Notes: generated by a model from the sequence alone, not told the origin. A stretch of DNA of 64,000 nucleotides from Oligoflexus tunisiensis (GCF_001748245.1 NZ_BDFO01000001.1:785901-849900), one strand, 5' to 3'; shown: positions 39,201 to 47,656, counted from the first letter of the stretch. Numbers and translations: made by a program.

Positions 39201-39494
39201 CCAGCGCAAAGTGTGCAAATATGCTGAAAAAAGTGTGGGGTCGTCAAAGCCTTTTTTTGCAATGTGTGACCAGTCGTCACCATCAAGAACCCGTTTATCT
39301 ACTTCAGTTTCCCAGAAGACTGATAATGGAGCGCCCTGGTTGTCGTCATCAATACATGACAAGTGGATAACCGAAGCTAAGTTGGGGCTTGGAGCAAGTT
39401 CGACCCGCTCTACCAAGTAATTTCGCTGGCGAACGTGGACTAATGTTCCAGGTTTGGGCAAATCTGTGTTATCACTTCGGCTTGCAACGCCCAA
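36225..39494 (-). CDS. drmD: DISARM SNF2-like helicase DrmD
   Basis: A 1,089-residue SNF2-family ATPase, the first gene of the operon and specific to class 1 DISARM. Motif I is ADDVGLGKTIEAGLII, motif II VLDEAHHA, motif III SATPHNGH, motif VI WNPSRMEQRNGRIDR. Long coiled regions follow the helicase core. The start is TTG at 39494 with a strong gggaggga 4 nt upstream. All five genes are closely spaced on the same strand, implying one transcript from the region 39495-39800. Confidence 0.92.
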   Translation of the reverse strand: MGVASRSDNTDLPKPGTLVHVRQRNYLVERVELAPSPNLASVIHLSCIDDDNQGAPLSVFWETEVDKRVLDGDDWSHIAKKGFDDPTLFSAYLHTLRWNTVTATDPKLFQAPFRAGIKIEAYQLEPLRRALEMPRVNLFIADDVGLGKTIEAGLIIRELMLRKKARFIVVAAPPSMLPQWQSELENRFGLSFQILDRNFVRETRQERGYAVNPWMTHTKFLISHKLLIDENYIGPLRALLGEFEAGTVFVLDEAHHAAPASGSKYAIDTRITNAVRDLSKRFEHRLFLSATPHNGHSNSFSALLEILDSQRFIRGVPVNPKNVKTVLVRRIKEDLRELEGGFPKRVVKAIRISGLPSDSAELRLPELLDRYAQLREERLDKAPRRTQIASGLVITHLQQRLLSSVEAFVRTLRVHCRGLQKENVKAGISGDVDFKTLDLLGKSVNANDERADLAIEELESEVDAQLELASSIEATFEKNQIDLERDILAQMTQLAEAHRGQPDAKIKAITSWIRDNMCPGLPMAPLSTPSGAPWKNTRVIIFTEWDDTKRYIYEQLQVLVAGTDQGNLRIAVYHGPTPPAKREEIKRAFNEDPAVNPLRILIATDAAREGLNLQSQCHNLFHFDIPWNPSRMEQRNGRIDRKLQPSPEVYCHYFEYEQRKEDQILIKIIEKSETVRRELGSMAEVVDVKIHETLSSGIRHGKIEQHLALFEDDENECERKRTVDEELESSRERQAEIRQQIDRLRTQLQRSREWINITEDSFREAISASLRLQQALPLEPIADSSNDVKTFTFPRIDQGRGASPSWATTLDSLRKPKKSDESYQEWRKQSPIRPIVFQDPGLLDDSVVHLHLEHRVSQRLLGRFLAQGFTAYDLARACYTQANDSIPRVVLLGRIALFGANAARLHEEIISVTARWHDPEDRKGKLKPYAEDAERKTLDILETSLINPPGKLPPAKIMSRLQAAVAQDVKDLLSHLYERAESISESAGQELRKRGIKEADDMRAILEDQKKQIESQISRQFPQDNLSMLRQLDPNEARQLESDRKHWIKRLASLQTELKEEPKRVAAAYEIKASRVEPVGIVYLWPQIG

Positions 39495-39807
39495 AATAGT
39501 CCCTCCCTTAAGCCAATAGCATTAGGACTGGCGTAGACTGCTTATAGTTAAGAATGGTATGCAGAAACGTCAGTGTTATTGTGACATTGTTTTGGTAGGT
39601 CTATCAAGGGAAGGGGAAATTCTCATGTAGGATCCAAGCACTAGGCCGATTGCTGGAATTCCAATATCTGCATCATTGCTGGGTTATCAGACCCAATTTG
39701 CTAGACCGCTAAAGTGCTTAACCGTGAGAAGGCTGTAAGCATTTTGACACCGTGGAAACTCTCTTAACTTCGGAGCTAGTCAACTGCTCCCGCACTTTTC
39801 GTACAAC
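39495..39807. other. Intergenic region upstream of the DISARM operon
   Basis: About 310 bp without a gene, presumably containing the DISARM promoter. I see no convincing promoter pair or operator palindrome by eye. Confidence 0.4.
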
Positions 39808-40040
39808 TTAAGCCACTAAGAATTCGCTTCGATAATGTCGGGGCGATTTGTAACCCAGCGCCGAATGCATGCGCTGGTGGTTATAGAATTCCATCAGTTC
39901 GCAATGGCATCGAATGCTGCGACCTTGGATTTGAAGTGGTTCAGCCAAACACAGTCTTCTTTAAGGGATCTGAAGAACCGCTCAATCATGAAGGCAATAT
40001 TGCCCCTCGCCTCGCGAGAAGAATTTGATCTCTCGACGGT
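39808..40040 (-). pseudogene. IS3-family transposase (integrase core) C-terminal remnant
   Basis: The upstream frame encodes RGNIAFMIERFFRSLKEDCV, the end of an IS3 OrfB catalytic core with the third acidic residue (E in IERFF). After a frameshift and stop near 39893, the typical tail continues in another frame: MEFYNHQRMHSALGYKSPRH and then YRSEFLVA, ending at a stop at 39808. The rest of the element is missing. It lies immediately upstream of the DISARM operon. Confidence 0.75.
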
Positions 40041-40139
40041 ATGAGATGACTTCATCTCAACACGAAAGCGTATCAAAAAGTCCTATGAATCACTGAAAGA
40101 GGCTCGGGAAAAGGACGTCGAAACTCTGAGCGGTTTCGC

Positions 40140-40415
40140 TCAGGAATCTGCTATTACCAGCTTTGCAAAACTCTCCGGTATATAACCAAGCTTTCTAGCA
40201 AACTCCGCAGCCTTCTCAGGGCTGGGCAGGCGGCGCTCTTTTTCGAAATCGCAGACTTTCTGCTTCGAAAGCCCGAGCAGCTGACCAAACTCCTCCTGAG
40301 AGAGTTGCTCGCCCTCCCGGATCGACAGCAGCAACTGTCCAAATGTTAAAGGACCCTTGTTCAATTTTTCAAAGAACTTCATAGCCTTCGAATTCTTCTT
40401 GGCTTTAGTAGCCAT
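40140..40415 (-). CDS. XRE-family HTH regulator (HigA-like)
   Basis: A 91-residue protein starting MATKAKKNSK at ATG 40415, with gagg 9 nt upstream; the frame is open to 40436. The helix-turn-helix is LSQEEFGQLLGLSKQKVCDF followed by EKERR. The size and shape match single-domain antitoxins such as HigA. I find no intact toxin next to it, so it may be an orphan or a stand-alone regulator. A basic N-terminus (KAKKNSK) precedes the domain. Confidence 0.75.
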   Translation of the reverse strand: MATKAKKNSKAMKFFEKLNKGPLTFGQLLLSIREGEQLSQEEFGQLLGLSKQKVCDFEKERRLPSPEKAAEFARKLGYIPESFAKLVIADS

Positions 40416-41265
40416 GTTATGAACCTCTATGACCAAAATATTGTCTTCAACTAGATAGACAGCTCGCTATGATTTGGAAAGACGTATAGCGCGTTGAATT
40501 CATAGGCAAACTAGCTATAGGTTTGGATCTCCAAAATCAGAGAGCCGTGGAGCCGCCTATGGCGATGGCAAGACTAGCACGATTCATTCTTCTTCCAGAA
40601 TTGGAACTTCTGAGTGAGACTTGGCAGTCGGATCCTGGGTCTTTTATGTATGAAAAATGGGGCTTTGAAAGCACTTTTAGGACGGATGAACGTAAGGCTC
40701 TTGGTCATGGATCTTTGACCGGCCCATGCGAAAAGTTGCCTCGCATTCGGAGATTGTTGGTTGTTCAACTTCTCTTTACAAGGCTGGTGCAGGCTCGACG
40801 AGAAGTCACGGGGGCAAACGGAGCCATCCCATGCGCCGGCTTCTTTGCGTAACGCCAAAGATCTTCTCTGGAATGAAAGGCGGTTCGTCATCGAATGGCT
40901 GAGTTTCCATCTGGACCTTTTTTGAAATGTGAATACAAAGAGCCATGCATTGACTCCGAGAGTTGGTTTCTCTCTCCTTTGGTGTGAAAAAGGTTATGAA
41001 ATGTATGCGGTTAAACGCTCACGCATCGCAATATTCCATGTGCAGAGTGGTCTTCCTGTTGAGCCCAATTTAGGGAGCATATGATGAAGCACCAGAACCA
41101 GCATGACTGCATCAAAGTGAGCAATTGGACTGGCGCTGTCGATGAGTGAAAATTATCAAACAATTTCCATGGCTCCCTCCAGCTGCAGTTGAACGCTTTT
41201 ATTGACAAGGACTATACGGCCTAGTATTCAACTAGGCGTGAGATCTAACGGAAGTAAGGTGCCTA
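40416..41265. other. Long stretch without a recognised gene
   Basis: Around 850 bp. Overlapping open frames on both strands (about 40523-40891) match no family I recognise, have no clear ribosome-binding sites, and are probably not genes. It could be old mobile-element debris. Confidence 0.45.
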
Positions 41266-42831
41266 ATGAAAAAACACACACTTATCTCACTTGCTCTTTT
41301 AACCATGATGAGCTCGGGAACGGCATTCGGCCATAAGATTTACTACTCATCTTGTGATGACAGCGCAGAGGCCGAAGACAGAGCCACCGCAGACTTTGAT
41401 AGTAGCAGGACTTTAGATACGAAAGATTACTCAGCTCCTTTCCGGACTGGTAGTCTAACTGGAATTATGGGCCCAAGCAGCTCCCGAGGAACACCGGCTG
41501 AGGCCGAAAAATGCTACTCAGATAGTCCAGAAGCCCGCGAATTACGAGCTGCGAATCCTTCCGCTCCTGAATCGGATCGCGTAGCAGCGATGGCCTTTTG
41601 CAAACTCGGTGGCTATGAAAATGCAGTTGATTGCGCCTCGGATGTGTTAAACAAAGGACTTGTTGATGCAGCCAAGGGTTGCATCAACAAACTTGATTCA
41701 TTCATACACAATCCGAAAATCAACCCAGTAGCTCACAAACTGGGCGGAGCCACATCACCTTCCGGAGGCGTTTGGCACTTCGATTATCGGGAGTCAAAGG
41801 ACGATGGCGTGCACCGGCATGCTTATAGCGATCAGCAAAGAGACATTGCTGGACGAACCTTTGCTGCAGCGCAACTTGAGCTGGAAAAGGCGCGCCGATC
41901 CGTTAAGTCAACCACTGAATCCAACACAACCATCAGTGGTGCCAACCTCGGTATTGACGGCAGCGTGAGCGTTGGAGTTCCAGGAGGTGGCCCAGGCGTT
42001 ACTCTCGGAGGAAGCGCGGGAGTCAACGGAGGCTCAGAGAAAGGGACATCCACTGAAAAGGGGCCGCTATCTCAAAAGGAATCGGACGAGCTTTGGAAGA
42101 AATACTACGAAATGGGAAAAGCAGACCCACAGAAAGCCGGGTTTGAGCCAGACATCCTCTGCATGCGCAATGAAAAAAACTGCCTGACCTCTTCTGGCAA
42201 AGTCATTCCAAATCCCAGCTATGTGCCCGATACGGCTTCCAAGAAGGAAGAGGAGAAGACTGGCTCGAGTTCTTCATCGCATAAGTCTACTGACACGAGC
42301 TCGCCAAAAACGCCATCACCATCCCGCAATGATGATTTCGGAGGTGGATCATCAATAGAGGTAACAGATGGTGGGCATTGGGCTGGAGAACCCTCAAAAC
42401 CGAGCGATGGAAGCATGTGGGTTGACTTCAACCAAGAGGATCCTGGTAATGATCCCATGGCCAAATGCATTTTTGATGCCCACATGGAGCAGGTTAAGCA
42501 CGGAAGCGATAAAACTTATAGCGACGGCAGCGCCGATACAAGGTCGGAAGCTGCGCGTAAGCGTGACGCAGAGTCTCTTCTCAAGAGAGGTATCTGTGAT
42601 GAAAAATATTATGGGCGTGAATACTGCACAAACTGGAGGAAGAACTTCCAACTGATCGACAGTAACAATGGCCCCGATGATAAACCGATTCCAGGACCAG
42701 GAGAAAAGGCAGAGCGACCTGGTTACCTGCACTTTGATCCTGATAGGGTGCCTGTGCAAATCCCAGATTTGAAGGGCGTGATCGATACGAATCCAAATCC
42801 GTCAAAATTGCCATCACATCTCAAGCCGTAA
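41266..42831 (+). CDS. Exported protein of unknown function
   Basis: A 521-residue secreted protein with a signal peptide (LISLALLTMMSSGTAFG). It has several Cys, a Gly-rich block (VSVGVPGGGPGVTLGG, about residue 235) and a Ser/Lys/Pro-rich linker (about residues 330-365) before a second Cys-containing globular part. I recognise no domain. It is the gene nearest the 3' end of ssrA, inside the possible ssrA-linked island. Confidence 0.65.
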   Translation: MKKHTLISLALLTMMSSGTAFGHKIYYSSCDDSAEAEDRATADFDSSRTLDTKDYSAPFRTGSLTGIMGPSSSRGTPAEAEKCYSDSPEARELRAANPSAPESDRVAAMAFCKLGGYENAVDCASDVLNKGLVDAAKGCINKLDSFIHNPKINPVAHKLGGATSPSGGVWHFDYRESKDDGVHRHAYSDQQRDIAGRTFAAAQLELEKARRSVKSTTESNTTISGANLGIDGSVSVGVPGGGPGVTLGGSAGVNGGSEKGTSTEKGPLSQKESDELWKKYYEMGKADPQKAGFEPDILCMRNEKNCLTSSGKVIPNPSYVPDTASKKEEEKTGSSSSSHKSTDTSSPKTPSPSRNDDFGGGSSIEVTDGGHWAGEPSKPSDGSMWVDFNQEDPGNDPMAKCIFDAHMEQVKHGSDKTYSDGSADTRSEAARKRDAESLLKRGICDEKYYGREYCTNWRKNFQLIDSNNGPDDKPIPGPGEKAERPGYLHFDPDRVPVQIPDLKGVIDTNPNPSKLPSHLKP

Positions 42832-42856
42832 AATGGCTTTGAAACCCCTGAAATGC

Positions 42857-42886
42857 AAAAACCCGCTTCTAACAGCGGGTTTTTTA
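42857..42886 (-). terminator. Rho-independent terminator, probably of ssrA
   Basis: aaaaACCCGCT-tctaac-AGCGGGTtttttt forms a perfect 7-bp stem flanked by A- and T-runs, so it can work in both directions. It lies 5 bp beyond the tmRNA 3' end and 25 bp after the upstream exported-protein gene, and could serve both convergent transcripts. Confidence 0.85.
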
Positions 42887-42888
42887 CC

Positions 42889-42910
42889 TTTGGTGGAGGC
42901 GGCGGGAATC
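42889..42910 (+). repeat. ssrA 3'-end segment matched at 26123-26144
   Basis: The tmRNA T-arm to CCA portion plus two flanking bases. It forms an imperfect direct repeat (20/22) with 26123-26144, on the far side of the DISARM operon. Confidence 0.55.
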
Positions 42911-43252
42911 GAACCCGCGTCCGAATGTGTGTTGACAAAGGCTACTACATGCTTAGCACCGTTATTAATCCTCTTGCCTCAAGTGCGCACGGACATGCAC
43001 CCAAGGCCGCAGCCTGATTAATTTCCCTTAACAGCCCCCAGACGGAGAGTCGTTAAGGTAATCCAACAGATAATACGTCTTCCAAGAGTGTTGGAGCCTC
43101 GTGGTCAACGCGCAGTCTAATTAGGCTGCGAGTGCGTAAGTATGATCGTTGCCGATTATACGTTTAGTACGCCTTTATAACCGGGTTGCGTACCCACCCC
43201 GGACATGCTCCTTAAAATCTACTGCCACACCCGTCGAAACCAGTACGCCCCC
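42891..43252 (-). ncRNA. ssrA: tmRNA
   Basis: One-piece transfer-messenger RNA of 362 nt that rescues stalled ribosomes. The 5' end reads GGGGGCGTACTGGTTTCGAC and the 3' end carries the tRNA-like T-arm GGGTTCGATTCCCGCC and an encoded CCA (42891-42893). The tag frame lies at 43121-43153. The resume codon appears to be GGC (Gly), giving GNDHTYALAA followed by TAA, a normal -ALAA proteolysis tag. Pseudoknot-type stems are evident on either side of the tag. Confidence 0.95.
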
Positions 43253-43292
43253 AATATTCAGGAAATAACCTTTGGCGGTTATGGCGAAGCCC

Positions 43293-43321
43293 ATACTAGT
43301 TGCCTTTTGTTGCCAGTACAA
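43293..43321 (-). promoter_or_regulatory. Candidate ssrA promoter
   Basis: On the minus strand TTGTAC (43321-43316) and TAGTAT (43298-43293) are separated by 17 bp. The mature 5' end is about 40 nt downstream, which would fit a 5' leader removed by RNase P. Confidence 0.4.
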
Positions 43322-43477
43322 CACGGAAATTTGATGCGTCATATTATAAAAAGAAATCCTGAGAACGATATTCTAAGTGTAATTGCCCGTGCTTAGCCCC
43401 GTTTCCGGATGCGCAAATTGATAGTCCGGGCTTGATAGGGCATCTTGCTGCAGCGCAACGCACAGTAGGATATCCGG

Positions 43478-45421
43478 ATGAAACAGCACGTGAATATTTT
43501 CTTTCTACTACTTCTTGTCATGTCAGGATGCAGGCAGCTGACCAATCGAGTCCAGCCTGCAACACTGGAATGCGGTGAAGACTTCGTTGCGAACGGCCGT
43601 CCCTGGTTCCGCGTCGAAACTTCAAGAGGCACCCTCCTTGTCCGAAATGAGTTTGAAGTAATTGGGCTCACTGATGGGACATGGCAGCTGCAGGAAGTCA
43701 GCAGCAAGGGCTGTTTTCGTATGCCATCACAGTCAGAATGGATAGTAAGGTCTGTGGCGCATAAGGAATCAAGGCTTATGACCACAGTCGGCATAGTTGA
43801 TTCCGGGGGACATCGACTGCAATTGGAGCCGAACACCTCTGACCTTTTGAAACTGTCCTGCCCGACAAAGACCCTCAATTCAGCGAAACTGACATTCGAG
43901 CAGATTTTTAAGGTGGAAGGATCAGCGTCCACTCGCTTGGGGGTGAATTATGAGCTCTATGATGCCAACTCTGAAATTCCCATTTTGCAAAGCAATTGGC
44001 TTTTGGGTAGCCAATCGCTGCCACTGATATCCGGTCATCTAGAGGATGGATCGTACAGTCTCAAGTTCAAGATCCAGGATCTAAGGCAGGATCAAATCAG
44101 AGATCATGAATGTAAAGTGGAATTGGATAACACCCCTCCAGAAGCGGATCTGGATCGTAGTCATCTCATCCTGGATACAACCGAGGGTAAGGATTATTTT
44201 GTAATCCCCCGGCAGGAGCAGTTGCGGTTCAAGATGCAGACCACGACTAAAGATGACGTGAGGGTGGAGTATTGCTTTCTACCCGTCGACGAAAGCGTTG
44301 CTTCCCGTGAGCGCGTTTGTGAGCCAGATCAAATTAGAACAGCAGCGGTTGGGGAACCGATCTCCCCAAGTATGAATTCAGGAACATGGGAATTGCACTT
44401 CGCCGCGATTGATGTGGCTGGCAATCGATCAGATTGGAAGCAGGTCACACCCATCTTGTATGCAGATAGCTCAGCAATGCAGCAGATAAAATTGGAAAGT
44501 CGGTCAGAAATGCTGCAAACCGAGATTGGCAAGGTTCACGGAATTTTTGATGTCCTTCATAAAGCTTTTTCCAATTATTCCCTTTGGAAAAGTCTCGCGA
44601 CGGAATTCGAAAGGAATAAAGTTAAAGATGCGATCATCTCGCTCTTTTATGCAGCACACATAGGAATGAATAATTATTCGCAATTTATCAGCATCGCGGG
44701 CCGAACGAATAACATGATGATGACGCCTGATGGGGAGAAGTTGATTGCCGGACTCTATGATGGTGATATTCAGGTTTTTGACCTAAGAAGCAAAAAACGA
44801 ATCTCCACCCTTAAGGGGCACTGGGCATCGGCATCTTCGTTCTCTCTGAGTCCTGATAACAAGATCCTGGTGTCAGGTAACTTTGACCAGACTATTAAGG
44901 TTTGGGATCTGGAACAGACCAAGCTATTGAGCGAAATACCCTGTTGCCAAGGTGAGTTTCTTCGTATTGATCTGTCGCCGGATAAAAAGTTTATCGTTGG
45001 CTCTTCGTGGAACAAGTTTGTGAAAATCTGGTCCATAGACGGAGTGCTTCAAAAGTCGATATCCAGTGAATCCGAGCAGAATTTTCATCAAGACGTCATC
45101 ATGGATTTGAAGATTTCTCCAGACGGCAAATATTTTGCAACTGGTTCCTGGGACCGAACGGTCAAACTTTGGGATCTGACATCAGGTGCATTCGTCAGGA
45201 AAATGGAAACCGACCATGCCGATGGTGTTAACGCCATTGAGTTTTCCCATGATTCGCGCTTTTTGATATCTGCTGCTAAAGATGGACAAATATTGGTTCA
45301 TAATGTTGCTGATGGAACATTGCACAAGCGTCTTGCCAGTCTCTCTGCTTCGGTGACGTCGATTGATGTAGGCGCCCACCGCGTTATCGCAGGTTCGCTC
45401 GATAATGCCATCCGTGTCTGA
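43478..45421 (+). CDS. WD40-repeat lipoprotein, N-terminal part (interrupted gene)
   Basis: A 647-residue product with a lipoprotein signal (FFLLLLVMSGC, Cys 18). About 350 residues of beta-rich region follow, then WD40 repeats such as ILVSGNFDQTIKVWDLEQTK and YFATGSWDRTVKLWDLTSG. The frame stops at TGA 45419-45421, exactly where the next repeat should have Trp (IRV-stop-DLETAQL). The same frame continues without interruption to 46561. The original protein was thus a ~1,027-residue outer-surface or periplasmic beta-propeller lipoprotein. Confidence 0.8.
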   Translation: MKQHVNIFFLLLLVMSGCRQLTNRVQPATLECGEDFVANGRPWFRVETSRGTLLVRNEFEVIGLTDGTWQLQEVSSKGCFRMPSQSEWIVRSVAHKESRLMTTVGIVDSGGHRLQLEPNTSDLLKLSCPTKTLNSAKLTFEQIFKVEGSASTRLGVNYELYDANSEIPILQSNWLLGSQSLPLISGHLEDGSYSLKFKIQDLRQDQIRDHECKVELDNTPPEADLDRSHLILDTTEGKDYFVIPRQEQLRFKMQTTTKDDVRVEYCFLPVDESVASRERVCEPDQIRTAAVGEPISPSMNSGTWELHFAAIDVAGNRSDWKQVTPILYADSSAMQQIKLESRSEMLQTEIGKVHGIFDVLHKAFSNYSLWKSLATEFERNKVKDAIISLFYAAHIGMNNYSQFISIAGRTNNMMMTPDGEKLIAGLYDGDIQVFDLRSKKRISTLKGHWASASSFSLSPDNKILVSGNFDQTIKVWDLEQTKLLSEIPCCQGEFLRIDLSPDKKFIVGSSWNKFVKIWSIDGVLQKSISSESEQNFHQDVIMDLKISPDGKYFATGSWDRTVKLWDLTSGAFVRKMETDHADGVNAIEFSHDSRFLISAAKDGQILVHNVADGTLHKRLASLSASVTSIDVGAHRVIAGSLDNAIRV

Positions 45422-45439
45422 GATCTGGAAACTGCCCAA

Positions 45440-46561
45440 TTGGTTGAAGGGCCACATAAAGTTGACTACTTTGGAATGGATGAAGTTGCTATCAATACTG
45501 ATGGGACTATTTATGCCGCAACGGTCAATACATCGATTCTCCGCATTTGGGGATCAAACGGAAAAAATGACTTTGTCCAGACACTGACTGGGCATACAGG
45601 GAATAGCTCCATTCGAAGTTTAGCGTTCGACGAGAATCATCAAAGGCTCTTCTCAGGTGGAACGGATGGCAAAGTTATGGCTTGGGATATGAAGTCCGGA
45701 GCAGGCATTGTCGTTGATCAGGCCGATACGATCTATGATTTGAAGCTGTCTCCACAGAAAGACTATCTTTATGCCTCTTCAAAGGATGGGCATGTTCGTC
45801 GCTATTCGCTGGAATCACTTGCTGTTGAAAACCCTGTTTTTGAAAGAAGCGGAACCTGGCTCTATTCCATGGCGTTTGACCCTTGGACATCTCAGATGTA
45901 TCTGGGAAGCTGGGATGGCTATATTCTGGCTCCTAAAGGGGCAATGGAGTCAACGGATGCCAAGGTCTCCGTTGGTTGGGCCAAGTTGTTGTTTGAACCT
46001 CAATCCAAAAAGCTACTTCTTCTTTCCCGCGATAAGTATCTAGGGCTTTTTGACCCCGTTTCCCTGGAAGTTACCCAGCAGATTCCGTTTAGCGAAGCAC
46101 TCATTTCCGGATATCTGTCCACAGATGGAAAAACCGCATTCGTAGGTCTTTGGAATGGCCTGGTGGGATCTGTGGACCTGGCCAGCTTCACAGAGAATTA
46201 TCACTTTGATACGGATGGCAGTATCGTCTGGGACATCTTCGAGAATTCCAGCACGGGCTATCTGGTCACTGCGAGTAATGACGGCAAAGTGCGCATCTGG
46301 AATCCAAAGGATCAGAAGGTCGTTGGTGTGCCTCTCATGGTCTCGTCCAAAGCGTCCCGCGCCATGTATTATTCCGAGAAGGACGGACTTTTGATGACTG
46401 GAGACGATGACGGGCTGATCAAAGTTTGGAATTTGCCTCTGACCCGGGACGTCGAGGCGTTGAAGGAGATGGTCTGCGCGGGCGCTGGTGATGTTCTGAA
46501 GTCATCCTGGTTCATTGACAAGTATAAGGCCCAGTTTCAGGATTTATGCACCCAGCAGTGA
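45440..46561 (+). CDS. WD40-repeat protein, C-terminal part of the interrupted lipoprotein gene
   Basis: It is in the same reading frame as the preceding gene and separated from it only by one TGA. It contains more WD40 units, for example LFSGGTDGKVMAWDMKSG, LVTASNDGKVRIWNPKDQK and LMTGDDDGLIKVWNLPLT. It has no signal peptide and no convincing ribosome-binding site of its own, so independent expression is doubtful. It makes sense as the end of the upstream protein, either by stop read-through or if the TGA is a recent mutation or sequencing error. Confidence 0.65.
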   Translation: MVEGPHKVDYFGMDEVAINTDGTIYAATVNTSILRIWGSNGKNDFVQTLTGHTGNSSIRSLAFDENHQRLFSGGTDGKVMAWDMKSGAGIVVDQADTIYDLKLSPQKDYLYASSKDGHVRRYSLESLAVENPVFERSGTWLYSMAFDPWTSQMYLGSWDGYILAPKGAMESTDAKVSVGWAKLLFEPQSKKLLLLSRDKYLGLFDPVSLEVTQQIPFSEALISGYLSTDGKTAFVGLWNGLVGSVDLASFTENYHFDTDGSIVWDIFENSSTGYLVTASNDGKVRIWNPKDQKVVGVPLMVSSKASRAMYYSEKDGLLMTGDDDGLIKVWNLPLTRDVEALKEMVCAGAGDVLKSSWFIDKYKAQFQDLCTQQ

Positions 46562-46669
46562 GGCTGGACCAAAGGGCTAAGATGCGGCTACTTAACCATC
46601 GAGAAACTGTGGTAGAATAGGATGGTTTAATGTCGCCATTTTGGCTTTTAAGTCGCGCGGAGGGCCGCT

Positions 46670-47653
46670 TTGGATATCCGGACTACCACCCCAAACCCAC
46701 AAGATCAGGCCACGGGTGCGCAGAAGCTGGAGACCCCCACCCACACCGGCCCCTCGTCTTTGATGCAGCATTTCGCAGAAGAAGAGAACGATGAGCCCGC
46801 TCAGAATCTAGCCTTCTCCTGCCCGATCGACCACGAAGGATCATCCGTTTATGTCCAAGGCTGGGCCCGGCCGCATAATGAGCAGCCGCCGGTGATCTTT
46901 GTTCATGATTTGGGTGAGAACGTCGAGCTATACGCCGAAGCGGCGGGACTGCTCGTAAAGAACGGGTTCAATGTCTTCGGTTTCGATCTGCGCGGACACG
47001 GCCGCTCAATGGCACTGACCGGGGATGTCTTACGGTTTCAGGATTTGGTGAATGACTTACTGCAAGTGGTAGCCTGGATCCGGCACAAATCGCAGCGGAA
47101 AAAGCCCTTCCTAATCGGCCAGGGTGTAGGCGCCTTAATCCTGATGCATTTCCAAACCATGTACCCCCAATATGTCCAGCGATGCCTGCTGCTCTCTCCA
47201 ATTCTACAGGAGCAAACCGTCCTGCCATTCTTCAGCCGCCTCCTGGTCAGCAGCATGGCCCAGCTTTTCCCCGGGGCAAGAGTACCCCGATTCCTGCTGC
47301 CCTACTTTCTACCCCTCAGCGACGAAAGCAAGGAACGCGGCCTGGACGCAACACTCATCATCACCGCCCGCTTTGCCGAGGAACTCCTCCAAGCAATCCG
47401 GACCGTAGCCGATGTTTTCAAAACCATTGATGCCAACGTCCTTTTCATCTGCCCAACAGATGACCTTTTCTATAACAATGCTCTTTTACATAAACTCGTG
47501 AGTCAGAACAAAAACCCTGTCCAGCTAGAAATCGCTGAAGTAACAGGAATCTCGTCTCACGCTCTTTCCGGCGATCCAGAGGAACTGGAGCGACTCTTTG
47601 AAGTCCTCCTACCCTGGATGCGCAAACGTTGTGAAATCTCAGCAACCTCATAA
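46670..47653 (+). CDS. Alpha/beta-hydrolase-fold protein lacking the usual serine
   Basis: A 327-residue protein of the serine aminopeptidase S33 / monoglyceride lipase-like family. It starts at TTG 46670 with ggaggg upstream. The oxyanion region VIFVHDLGENVELY, the strand VFGFDLRGHGRS, an acid site (ICPTDDLF) and a late His (ISSHALSG) are visible. The nucleophile elbow reads LIGQGVGAL, so the usual GxSxG serine is replaced by Gly. It may be a pseudoenzyme, or may use another residue. It precedes a large membrane protein gene by 3 bp. Confidence 0.75.
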   Translation: MDIRTTTPNPQDQATGAQKLETPTHTGPSSLMQHFAEEENDEPAQNLAFSCPIDHEGSSVYVQGWARPHNEQPPVIFVHDLGENVELYAEAAGLLVKNGFNVFGFDLRGHGRSMALTGDVLRFQDLVNDLLQVVAWIRHKSQRKKPFLIGQGVGALILMHFQTMYPQYVQRCLLLSPILQEQTVLPFFSRLLVSSMAQLFPGARVPRFLLPYFLPLSDESKERGLDATLIITARFAEELLQAIRTVADVFKTIDANVLFICPTDDLFYNNALLHKLVSQNKNPVQLEIAEVTGISSHALSGDPEELERLFEVLLPWMRKRCEISATS

Positions 47654-47656
47654 TTA

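Noticed and set aside
40523..40891. Overlapping open frames on both strands
   Set aside because: Neither resembles a known family and both lack convincing start signals.
45405..45430. Selenocysteine reading of the in-frame TGA
   Set aside because: The position aligns with a conserved WD40 tryptophan, and no obvious SECIS-like hairpin follows.
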